64,000 nucleotides of DNA from Maribellus sp. CM-23. Its GTDB lineage: Bacteria > Bacteroidota > Bacteroidia > Bacteroidales > Prolixibacteraceae. The stretch is from positions 1,341,446 through 1,405,445 of the forward strand of contig NZ_JADWYJ010000001.1 in assembly GCF_021354595.1 (NCBI RefSeq). Reading direction: 5' to 3'. The notes under the pieces were generated by a model. The model saw only the letters and a program-made list of their open reading frames with translations, searched no databases and had not been told where the DNA came from. Positions 1 to 8,745 of the stretch are shown piece after piece. A program made the translations under genes and the position numbers. How positions within the stretch are numbered: position 1 is the first letter of the stretch; every line of letters starts with the position of its first letter.

Positions 1-1
1 A

Positions 2-3000
2 TTTTCTGTCAACTATCCGGTTACCGTGCTGATGGTAGTGCTGGGGGTAATTCTCCTGGGCTACATTTCGTACGACAAGCTGGGCGTTGACCTTTTTCCC
101 GACCTGAATTCTCCCCGCATTTTTGTGGAAGTGACTTCGGGAGAAAGACCACCCGAAGAAATGGAGAAACAGTTTGTGGAAAACATCGAAGCGCTGGCCA
201 TCCGCCAGTCCGATGTTATTCAGGTAACTTCCGTTTCTCGCGTTGGATCGGCCCAGATTACCGTGGAATATGCCTGGAACAAAGACATGGACGAGGCTTT
301 CCTCGACCTGCAAAAAGCACTGAATACACTCACCCAGAATTCGGAAATTGACGAGCTGAAAATTACTCAGCACGATCCCAATACCACCCCGGTTATGACC
401 ATCGGGCTGACACACAACGAAATCACCGACATGAACGAGATCCGGAAAGTAGCGGAGAATTACATCCGCAACGAACTGGTACGTCTCGAAGGTGTGGCCG
501 AAGTTGAACTTTCCGGGCAGGAAGAAAGCGAAGTGATTATCGAAACCGATGTTTACCGGCTCGAAGCACAAAACCTGTCGATGGATGAAGTAGCCAACCG
601 CATCCAAAATTTCAACCGAAACGTATCGGGTGGCCGCATTACCGACATGGGAACACAGTACATTGTTAAAGGTGTTTCCATGCTGCAATCGATCGAAGAT
701 TTCCAGAACCTGATTGTAGGCTACAAAACCGTGCACAGCCAAACTGCCGGGCAAACACGCTCCAGCAACGAAATGGCGCCGATCTATCTGAAAGACGTGG
801 CAAGTATTCACATCGGCAATAAAAAACCCACCAACATTGTGCACATCAACGGCGAACGTTGTGTTGGATTATCGATCTACAAGGAAACAAAATACAATAC
901 CGTAAAATCGGTGGAACAGATCAACGAAGCGCTGGTTTCCATCGAAAAAGCGCTGCCCGGCTACAAACTTACCGTTGTATCCAACCAGGGCCGCTTTATC
1001 AGCAGCGCCATTGGCGAGGTGCAGGAAACAGCCCTTATCGGTATTCTGCTGGCTGTATTCATTCTGTTCCTTTTCCTTAGAAGAATCGGAACTACTGTGA
1101 TTGTGAGTGTGGCCATCCCCATTTCGATCATCGCCACCTTCAACCTGATGTACTTCAACCACCTCACCATCAATATCATGACTTTGGGAGGGCTTGCCCT
1201 GGGGGCAGGTATGCTTGTTGACAATGCCATTGTGGTAATGGAGAACATATTCCGAAACCATGAAAACGGGATGAGTGTGCGCGAAGCCGCCATTTTGGGA
1301 ACTGCACAGGTGGGTGGTGCGATTACCGCATCAACGCTAACCACCATCATTGTTTTCCTGCCGATCGTATACCTGCACGGAGCTTCCGGAGAGTTGTTCA
1401 AAGACCAGGCATGGACCGTGGCTTTCTCTTTGCTTTCGTCGCTGGTGGTGGCCATTTTCCTGATCCCGATGATGTACCATCGTTTTTACCGGAACAAAAA
1501 AGCACCGTTAAAAGCGAAATCCATTAAAGTGGGAGGCTACGGCCGCTTTCTTCAAAAAATACTGAAAGCCAAATGGCTGGTAATCATCTTCACAACGGTT
1601 TCGATCGCTGCCTCTGCCCTGCTGATTCCTTTTATCGGAACAGAGTTTATGCCCAAAACCGAAACCCGGGAACTAACGGTTGAACTGAAGTTACAGGAAG
1701 GCACCAAACTGGAACGTACCGAAGCCACTGTAAAAAGCATCGAAAGCATTTTGATGGATTACCTGGGTGATAACCTGGCAACCATTTATTCGCAGGCCGG
1801 CCCGTCAAGCGGAATGACCGGCGATGCCAACGCTGTTTTCCAGGGAGAAAACACGGCAGAAATGAAGATCATTCTGAAAGAAGATGCTACGATCAACACC
1901 GAAAGCATTGTAAAAACACTGGATAAACTCACTGCCAACATCGAAGGACTCGAACTTAGTTTTACGCAGGAAGAAAGCGCGCTGCAATCCATCCTGGGAA
2001 CCGAAGATGCTCCGGTAGTAGTGGAAGTTCGGGGGACAGAAATGGATGAAATCGAGAACGTTGTTAACCAGGTAAAAGAAAAAATGTTGGGGATCAACGG
2101 TTTGTTCAACATCAAAACTTCGATTGAAGACGGTGCCCCCGAAGTGGAAATCAAAGTTGACAGGATGCGCGCCGGAATGTACGGCATCAACATCGCTACC
2201 GTTATCAGCCAGATACAGGAACAGCTGGAAGGAAAAGAAGCGGGCGAGCTGGAACGAAACGGCGAAATGCAGGACATTACCATCAAAGTGCCCGAAAAAG
2301 GCATCGACGAAATAAGTTCCTTCCTGATTACTTCGGGCGACCAGGTATTCCGATTGAATGAAATCGCCGATATTTCTTACGGTGTTTCGCCCAAAGAAAT
2401 CATCCGCAGAAACCAGAACCGGCTTGGAAAAGTAACTGCACAAATGGACAAAGGCATGGCGCTCGACCATGTTTCCAAAGAAATTCGCGAAGCCACTGCC
2501 GGTATCGATCTTCAGCCCGACTACCGCATTCTGGTAACCGGCGAAGAGGAAAAAAGACAGGAATCGCTCGACAACCTGGCCTTTGCGCTGCTGCTTTCCA
2601 TCGTCTTGGTATACATGGTTCTGGCTTCCCAGTTCGAATCGCTGATCCATCCGTTTACCATCCTGCTCACCATACCACTGGCTGTTGTAGGAACGATCCT
2701 CATCTTTTTCATACTCGGAAAAACCATCAACATCATGGCCATTATCGGGGTGATCATGCTGGTGGGTATTGCGGTGAATGACTCCATTATTCTGGTGGAC
2801 CGGATCAACCAGCTGCGAAAAGACGGACTGGACCGCACACAGGCGATCCTTCAGGCGGGGCAGCAACGTATCCGCCCGATCATCATGACCAGTTTGACCA
2901 CTATCCTGGCCTTGCTTCCGCTTACGGTAGGCTTTGGCGAAAGTGCTTCGCTGCGCTCTCCGATGGCCCTGGCAGTTGTGGGAGGCTTGGTAACATCTAC

Positions 3001-3106
3001 CTTGCTCACGCTGGTGGTGATCCCCTGTGTTTACGATGTGCTGGACAGGGTGCGGGGATTGTTTGTAAAATCGGAAGATACACCAGCAGCTGAAATTGCT
3101 GAATAG
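2..3106 (+). CDS. RND efflux permease (HAE-1/AcrB-like), 5' partial
   Basis: Inner-membrane proton-driven RND permease, expected to work with a periplasmic adaptor and a TolC-like channel that would be encoded to the left of the window. The frame is open to base 2 and reads FSVNYPVTVLM, a typical RND N-terminus, so the true start lies upstream and the GTG at 26 is internal. About 1034 residues are visible. The usual order is seen: first TM, large periplasmic loop, TM cluster, second periplasmic loop, TM cluster ending near LVVIPCVYD. The TM4 proton-relay motif near residue 400 reads MLVDNAIVVMEN, with Asp-Asn where AcrB has Asp-Asp; many HAE-1 members share this. The stop is followed after 67 bp by a second RND gene, so the two may form a heteromeric pump like MdtBC. 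Substrate unknown. Confidence 0.93.
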   Translation, partial: FSVNYPVTVLMVVLGVILLGYISYDKLGVDLFPDLNSPRIFVEVTSGERPPEEMEKQFVENIEALAIRQSDVIQVTSVSRVGSAQITVEYAWNKDMDEAFLDLQKALNTLTQNSEIDELKITQHDPNTTPVMTIGLTHNEITDMNEIRKVAENYIRNELVRLEGVAEVELSGQEESEVIIETDVYRLEAQNLSMDEVANRIQNFNRNVSGGRITDMGTQYIVKGVSMLQSIEDFQNLIVGYKTVHSQTAGQTRSSNEMAPIYLKDVASIHIGNKKPTNIVHINGERCVGLSIYKETKYNTVKSVEQINEALVSIEKALPGYKLTVVSNQGRFISSAIGEVQETALIGILLAVFILFLFLRRIGTTVIVSVAIPISIIATFNLMYFNHLTINIMTLGGLALGAGMLVDNAIVVMENIFRNHENGMSVREAAILGTAQVGGAITASTLTTIIVFLPIVYLHGASGELFKDQAWTVAFSLLSSLVVAIFLIPMMYHRFYRNKKAPLKAKSIKVGGYGRFLQKILKAKWLVIIFTTVSIAASALLIPFIGTEFMPKTETRELTVELKLQEGTKLERTEATVKSIESILMDYLGDNLATIYSQAGPSSGMTGDANAVFQGENTAEMKIILKEDATINTESIVKTLDKLTANIEGLELSFTQEESALQSILGTEDAPVVVEVRGTEMDEIENVVNQVKEKMLGINGLFNIKTSIEDGAPEVEIKVDRMRAGMYGINIATVISQIQEQLEGKEAGELERNGEMQDITIKVPEKGIDEISSFLITSGDQVFRLNEIADISYGVSPKEIIRRNQNRLGKVTAQMDKGMALDHVSKEIREATAGIDLQPDYRILVTGEEEKRQESLDNLAFALLLSIVLVYMVLASQFESLIHPFTILLTIPLAVVGTILIFFILGKTINIMAIIGVIMLVGIAVNDSIILVDRINQLRKDGLDRTQAILQAGQQRIRPIIMTSLTTILALLPLTVGFGESASLRSPMALAVVGGLVTSTLLTLVVIPCVYDVLDRVRGLFVKSEDTPAAEIAE

Positions 3107-3173
3107 GTAGATGAATGGAAGAAAGGAACGTCAAAAATGTCTTTCCATAAAAACTTCCGCAAAAAGAAGAAAA

Positions 3174-6100
3174 ATGAAATTCATCATACATAGAAAAATA
3201 TTCATCAGCATGCTTTTTTTGGGGCTGACCATGCTTGGGTACATCTCCTACAAAAGGCTGCCGGTGGAATTAATGCCCAATGCCGAGCTGCCCATGCTTT
3301 TTGTGCAGATCCAGTCGCGCACGCAGGTAGATCCCAAATACATGGAGAACCAGGCTGTGATCCCGATCGAAGGTGCCATTGGTACCATGGAAGGCATTGA
3401 AAGCATGGAGTCGTACATCAACAACCAGTCGGCTTCCATTCAGGTTAACTTTAAGCAGAACGTCAACTTTAAATACACCTTCCTGAAACTACAGGAAAAG
3501 ATTGACCTGGTAAGCGCCAGCCTCGACGACAACTTTGTGGTGGTGGTGAACAAGGTCGACATTGAACAGCTCACCAACCAGTTTATGGAACTGCAAGTGA
3601 GAGGAAGTGGCGGCGTTGACCGGGTGCGCAACATAGTTGACCAGGAAGTAACCGCAGAAATGGAAAACGTGGACGGCGTTGCTTCGGTTACGGTTTACGG
3701 TGGTAAAGAACGCTCGATTGAGGTAACCTACGATGCCGCTGCCTGCGAAGCCTACGGAATTACACCGGCGCAAATCAGCAGTGCCATTTCGGGGAATTCG
3801 CAAAACCGCACATTTGCCGGCTATCTGCACGAATCGGACAAAAAATACTTTGTACATGTTACCGCTGAATACGACAATGTTACGGACATCGAGAACATTG
3901 TGGTGGCCGACGGACCTATCTTTTTGAAGGACGTGGCCGATGTGTTCTTTGGCGTAAAAGAGGAAACGTCCATCAGCCGCATTAACGGGCTCGATGCTGT
4001 TTCGATGCTGCTTGTCAGCGATTCGCAGGCCAACCTCATCGATTTATCGCACAAGGTGCAGGATCAAATTGCCGCTTTGAATCAGAAGCTGGCATCAAAA
4101 GATGTGGAAATAGTGGTACAGACCAACCTGGCCGAAACCATGGAAAACAACATCGACCAGATCATAAACCTGGCGCTGGTGGGTGGGTTGCTGGCTATTT
4201 TTGTGCTCTGGATGTTCCTGAAAAACATGCGCATTGTTTCGTTTATCGCCCTGGCAATGCCCATTTCGGTGTTCACCGCCTTCAACCTGTTCTATGCCTT
4301 TAATATTTCGCTGAACAGTTTAACACTGGTGGGTTTGGTACTGGCCATTGGGATGCTTCTCGACAACAGCATTGTGGTACTGGAGAATATTTACCGCTTA
4401 TCGGGGAATAAAATGAGCCCCGAACAATCGGTTACACAGGGAACAAAGGAAGTATGGCGCTCCATTCTCGCGGCCACGCTTACCACCATTACCGTGTTCC
4501 TACCCTTTGTATTCTCAACTGACTACATGGTGAAACTACTCGGAAATCACGTGGGCGTTTCCATTATTTCCACCTTGATTGTTTCGTTGTTTGTCGCCTT
4601 GCTGCTCATCCCGATGGGCGCTCATTTACTGTTGAAAGGGAAGAAAAAACACAACATCTTTTACGAAAAAGTAACCACTAACAACCGCATCATTCAGATC
4701 TATATTTTACTGCTGAAAGCGAGTATGCGTGTTCCGGCAAGAACCATTATCGGTGCGATCGTTCTGTTCTTCCTAACCGTGTTTATTGTGTTGGCCATAA
4801 GTGTAAACAACCTGAGTGAAGTGGAAGAAACCCAGTTCTCGGTGTATGTCACCATGCCAACCGGGTCGACACTGGAAGCTACCGACAAAGTGGTGGCCGA
4901 AGTGGAAAGCCGTCTGACCGACATCAAGGAAAAGAAAGACCTGATTTCCAAAATTGAAGAAGAGGAAGCCATTCTGACTTTTATTTTGACAGACGACTAT
5001 AAAGACATTGACGACCGGACCATTGCCGAGATCAAGAAAGATGTGGAAGACCGTGTAAAAAATATTTCGCAGGCAGAAATCAGCCTCGAAGCACCTGCTT
5101 CCAGCTCCAGTTTCCGCGGTGGCGGAGGTGGCGGCGGACGTTCAGGTTCGCAGGGGTTTGCCCAGTTTATGGGGATCGGCAGCAACCAGGAACGCATCGT
5201 TATTAAAGGTGAAAACTTCGAGGTAATGAAAGGCGTGGCCGAAGACCTGCTGTATTACATCGAAGACCTCGAATCGATCCGCAGGGCCAGTATCAGTGTA
5301 TCGCGTAACCGGCCGGAGGTACACCTTTATTTCAACCAGCTTTTGCTCACCGAGTACGGTGTTACTTTGAACAACATTGCCTCTGACTTGCGCACATTTA
5401 CCCGCGAATTTACGTCGGGCGTGAATTTCAAACAAGGCACCGAGGAATACGAAATTGTGATAAAGGAAAAACTCCCGGAGGGAGAGGAAGAAGATAACTC
5501 CGAAAAAGGCATGGAAGATCTGCGTCGTCTTTCCATCAGTAATAACCAAGGAGCAACCTACGAATTGCAGGATTTGGCCGACTTGGTGTACGCCCAAGGG
5601 ATGGCACGGATAACGCGTGTTAACCAGGAAAAACAAATTGAACTGAATTACCGCTTTATCAACGAGGCAGAAGATTCAAAAGACCTGCTGGAAGCTTACC
5701 GTTTGGAGGTTGACGATATCATCAGTTCCTACAAATTGCCCTCGGGCGTTGCGGTACAGGTAATTCACGAAGAAGACCAGTATGCCGAGTTCAAATTCCT
5801 GATTGCGGCGGCATTTATATTGATCCTGATGATTCTGGCCTCGGTTTTCGAATCGCTTTCCACACCGTTTGTGCTGATGTTTTCGATTCCGCTGGCAGCA
5901 ATCGGCTCCTTCCTGGCACTGATTTTTACCGGGAATAGTTTGTTTAACGCAAATACTTTAATGGGATTTATTATCCTGATTGGGGTGGTGGTCAACAACG
6001 GTATTATCCTCATCGATTACACCAATATTCTTCGAAAACGGGGCTTCCGGAAGTCGCGCGCGTTAATGGCCGCCGGGCTTTCGCGCGTTCGCCCGATCCT

Positions 6101-7898
6101 GATCACTGCCATTACTACCATTGTAGCTTTGTTCCCGCTGGCAATGGGCCAGGCGGAATACGTAGGTGCCATCGGCGCTCCGTTTGCCATTACCGTAATC
6201 GGCGGCTTATCGCTTAGCACATTGCTTACGCTTGTTTTCATCCCAACGCTTTATGCCGGGCTGGAGAACTCGCTGAACTGGATAAAGTCGCTGCACTGGG
6301 GCCTTAAAGCCGGAATGCTCACGATTTTCATAATTGGCTCGGTATTGATCTACCTGAAGGTAGACAGCTTTATCTGGCAGTTGCTCGATTTTATGTTGCT
6401 TATCATTCTGGTACCCGGCATCGTTGCTTTTGTAATGACCAGCCTCCGCCAGGCCAACGAAAAAGTGATCGACGAAAACGAACCAATCCGCATCAAAGTC
6501 CAAAAGCTGGTAAAAATCTACGACCGCGATTCACGTTTTGTGCGCGAATGGAAATCGGGCATCAAAATCAGGGAACGTGCCGGATTAACACGCGACTACA
6601 AAAGGTTGCGCGATTTCTACGACATGGTTTGGCAGTTACCGCTGTTCGGGTTCCTCGTCTATTTCACGTTCTTTTACCTCGCAAGTAATCTTTGGATGTG
6701 GATCCTTTCCCACGCCGTATTTTTCTTCCTGTTGTCGCTGCGAATACCGGTTCAACAGGTACTCATAAACAGACACGAAGCAACGGGGAAAAACTTCTAC
6801 CTGAAATTAAATAAATGGATCTACAACCTGATCTACTGGGCTGTTCCGGCTGTTTTCCTGTTTATCTTTTACCGGAACTGGGACAACCTCGGCATGGTGA
6901 TTTTCGTAGCCATCATTTGGTACATCCTGCTGATCATTTACAGTTCGGCCGAGTACATTCAAAAAAAGAACCTGAACATTGCCCGTATCGAAGGCCGTTT
7001 AAGTGTTCTGCGCCGTGGTTATTTCACCTTGATTCGTCAAATACCGGTTGTTGGTAAACGCAAGAAGCCTTTCCGGGCATTGAACGGAGTTTCTCTTGAA
7101 ATAAAAACCGGTATGTTTGGTTTGCTGGGGCCCAACGGCGCCGGTAAATCCACCATGATGCGGATTATCACCGGTATTCTGGAACAGAGTTACGGGAAGA
7201 TCTGGATCAACGGGCTCGACACACAAAAATACCGCGAAGAACTGCAGGGCCTGATCGGTTATCTGCCACAGGCTTTCGGAACGTACGAAAACATGTCGGC
7301 CTGGGAATTCCTCGATTACCAGGCGATTCTGAAAGGCATTAAAGATACCAAAACGCGAAACGAGCGCTTAGAATACGTACTGAAAAACGTGCATATGTAC
7401 GAACGCCGAAACGATAAGATCGGATCTTTCTCGGGGGGTATGAAACAACGAATCGGGATTGCCCAAATATTACTGAACCTACCGCGGATACTGGTTGTGG
7501 ATGAACCTACTGCCGGTCTCGACCCGCGCGAACGCATCCGTTTCCGAAACCTGCTGGTGGAACTCAGCCGCGAACGGATCGTGATTTTTTCCACCCACAT
7601 TATCGAAGACATTTCGAGCTCGTGTAACCAGGTAGCCGTTATTAACCGCGGTAACCTCAAATATTTTGGGACACCTACCGACATGGTAAACATGGGGAAC
7701 AACTTTGTGTGGCAGTTCTCGATTCCGGCGAAGGAATTCGACAACATGGCCAACAAACAACTCATTGTGCACCACATGCGTGACGGTGAGAACATCAAAG
7801 TCCGCTGTTTGGCCAAGGAAAAACCAACACCCGATGCCGTAAATGTTCTGCCCCACCTCGAAGATGCTTATTTGTGCTTACTTAAAGATTTTGTTTAA
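3174..7898 (+). CDS. RND permease fused to extra TM segments and a C-terminal ABC ATPase
   Basis: A 1574-residue composite protein. Residues 1 to about 1030 are a full RND permease, with MLLDNSIVVLEN in TM4 and a run of seven glycines near residue 649 in the second periplasmic domain. Residues about 1045-1260 add hydrophobic stretches (near 1046, 1071, two between 1155 and 1190, 1214 and 1240) separated by a basic soluble segment. From about 1300 a complete ABC nucleotide-binding domain follows: Walker A GPNGAGKST (about 1320), signature FSGGMKQRIG (about 1419), Walker B ILVVDEPTAGLD (about 1440) and H-loop FSTHIIED (about 1474). The ATG at 3174 is preferred to 3111 because MKFIIHRKIFISML is a normal RND N-terminus. 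The reading frame is uninterrupted across the junctions. The next gene, an ABC-2 permease, starts one base after the stop, so the ATPase probably energises it. Substrate unknown. Confidence 0.9.
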   Translation: MKFIIHRKIFISMLFLGLTMLGYISYKRLPVELMPNAELPMLFVQIQSRTQVDPKYMENQAVIPIEGAIGTMEGIESMESYINNQSASIQVNFKQNVNFKYTFLKLQEKIDLVSASLDDNFVVVVNKVDIEQLTNQFMELQVRGSGGVDRVRNIVDQEVTAEMENVDGVASVTVYGGKERSIEVTYDAAACEAYGITPAQISSAISGNSQNRTFAGYLHESDKKYFVHVTAEYDNVTDIENIVVADGPIFLKDVADVFFGVKEETSISRINGLDAVSMLLVSDSQANLIDLSHKVQDQIAALNQKLASKDVEIVVQTNLAETMENNIDQIINLALVGGLLAIFVLWMFLKNMRIVSFIALAMPISVFTAFNLFYAFNISLNSLTLVGLVLAIGMLLDNSIVVLENIYRLSGNKMSPEQSVTQGTKEVWRSILAATLTTITVFLPFVFSTDYMVKLLGNHVGVSIISTLIVSLFVALLLIPMGAHLLLKGKKKHNIFYEKVTTNNRIIQIYILLLKASMRVPARTIIGAIVLFFLTVFIVLAISVNNLSEVEETQFSVYVTMPTGSTLEATDKVVAEVESRLTDIKEKKDLISKIEEEEAILTFILTDDYKDIDDRTIAEIKKDVEDRVKNISQAEISLEAPASSSSFRGGGGGGGRSGSQGFAQFMGIGSNQERIVIKGENFEVMKGVAEDLLYYIEDLESIRRASISVSRNRPEVHLYFNQLLLTEYGVTLNNIASDLRTFTREFTSGVNFKQGTEEYEIVIKEKLPEGEEEDNSEKGMEDLRRLSISNNQGATYELQDLADLVYAQGMARITRVNQEKQIELNYRFINEAEDSKDLLEAYRLEVDDIISSYKLPSGVAVQVIHEEDQYAEFKFLIAAAFILILMILASVFESLSTPFVLMFSIPLAAIGSFLALIFTGNSLFNANTLMGFIILIGVVVNNGIILIDYTNILRKRGFRKSRALMAAGLSRVRPILITAITTIVALFPLAMGQAEYVGAIGAPFAITVIGGLSLSTLLTLVFIPTLYAGLENSLNWIKSLHWGLKAGMLTIFIIGSVLIYLKVDSFIWQLLDFMLLIILVPGIVAFVMTSLRQANEKVIDENEPIRIKVQKLVKIYDRDSRFVREWKSGIKIRERAGLTRDYKRLRDFYDMVWQLPLFGFLVYFTFFYLASNLWMWILSHAVFFFLLSLRIPVQQVLINRHEATGKNFYLKLNKWIYNLIYWAVPAVFLFIFYRNWDNLGMVIFVAIIWYILLIIYSSAEYIQKKNLNIARIEGRLSVLRRGYFTLIRQIPVVGKRKKPFRALNGVSLEIKTGMFGLLGPNGAGKSTMMRIITGILEQSYGKIWINGLDTQKYREELQGLIGYLPQAFGTYENMSAWEFLDYQAILKGIKDTKTRNERLEYVLKNVHMYERRNDKIGSFSGGMKQRIGIAQILLNLPRILVVDEPTAGLDPRERIRFRNLLVELSRERIVIFSTHIIEDISSSCNQVAVINRGNLKYFGTPTDMVNMGNNFVWQFSIPAKEFDNMANKQLIVHHMRDGENIKVRCLAKEKPTPDAVNVLPHLEDAYLCLLKDFV

Positions 7899-7899
7899 A

Positions 7900-8619
7900 A
7901 TGGCTGCAAAACTCGACATAAAAAACAGGCTTTTTATCCTGATCAAAATGATCCGCTACAACCTGAAGATCATTTTTGCCAATCGTTTTATCTGGTTTCT
8001 GGTGGCAGCACTGGCCTTTTTCCTTTTTGTGGCGGTACAGGTTGTGCTCAACAACAATACCATTACCGACGGAACGGTTTACGAATTGCTCATCTTTCCT
8101 GGAATATTGCTGATCTTCTATCCATCGGTTTTTGGCATCCAAAACGACGACGACTCACGCATGCTCGAAATACTGTTTGGAATACCCAACTACCGGTACA
8201 AAGTTTGGCTGGTCCGGCTGGTTATGATCTATGTACTGGTGTTTATCATTATTGTTTTGTTCTCGGAAATCGCTTCGATTCTGCTGTACCAAGTCAATAT
8301 CCTGGAAATGTCGTACCAGCTCATGTATCCCATTGTATTCCTGGGTTCCATGGCTTTTATGTTTTCCACACTGATCAAAAACGGAAACGGTACAGCTGTC
8401 ACCATGGTTCTTATCGGTGTGGCCTTACTTATATTGCAGGACACCATCCAAAACACGCAATGGAACCCGTTTCTGAATCCTTTTGAAATTCCGAATAACA
8501 GAAACGAAGTGATCTGGGAAGGTATTATCCGCAAAAACCGCATCTTCTTAGGGATCGGAATGCTGGTATTTATCCTTTACGGGTTGTTTAATCTGCAAAA
8601 GAGGGAGAGGTTTGTATAG
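7900..8619 (+). CDS. ABC-2-type permease subunit
   Basis: A 239-residue integral membrane protein with six predicted TM helices, the arrangement of ABC-2 exporter permeases: an N-terminal helix after a short amphipathic lead, then five more, ending in a basic tail. The ATG at 7900 is chosen because the stop of the preceding RND-ABC gene ends at 7898, giving a one-base gap typical of translational coupling; the longer frame from 7843 would run through that gene. The missing ATPase partner is almost certainly the ABC domain at the C-terminus of the upstream fusion protein. The LxILFGIPNYRYKVWLVR segment, after the second helix, is a plausible coupling helix region. Whether the permease exports a solute or acts mechanically like MacB-type systems cannot be told from sequence. 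Confidence 0.82.
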   Translation: MAAKLDIKNRLFILIKMIRYNLKIIFANRFIWFLVAALAFFLFVAVQVVLNNNTITDGTVYELLIFPGILLIFYPSVFGIQNDDDSRMLEILFGIPNYRYKVWLVRLVMIYVLVFIIIVLFSEIASILLYQVNILEMSYQLMYPIVFLGSMAFMFSTLIKNGNGTAVTMVLIGVALLILQDTIQNTQWNPFLNPFEIPNNRNEVIWEGIIRKNRIFLGIGMLVFILYGLFNLQKRERFV

Positions 8620-8658
8620 TTTGGAACCCATACTTTTACACTTTTCCATTCAATAAAC

Positions 8659-8695
8659 AAGAGGGCAGACTCCCACAACCGGAGTCTGCCCTCTT
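8659..8695. terminator. Bidirectional terminator between convergent genes
   Basis: A perfect 15-bp inverted repeat (AAGAGGGCAGACTCC paired with its complement) around a 7-base loop. It sits between the stop of the ABC-2 permease (+) and the stop of the GH92 gene (-), so it can end transcription from both sides. Confidence 0.88.
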
Positions 8696-8745
8696 GCTAT
8701 TATTTTCCAGCGAATAGTAAAACGTCAGTTATTTCTCTTTCAGAA

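Noticed and set aside
1805..2866. 353-residue open frame on the minus strand
   Set aside because: It lies wholly inside the RND permease gene, its composition (His, Phe, Asp, Gln-rich) is that of an antisense shadow, and it has no recognisable motif.
3111..3173. Upstream ATG for the RND-ABC gene
   Set aside because: It would add 21 highly basic residues before a normal RND N-terminus; ATG 3174 fits the family better.
5118..5141. G-rich run as a possible G-quadruplex
   Set aside because: Only GG pairs are present, and the run is simply explained by glycine codons in the coding frame.
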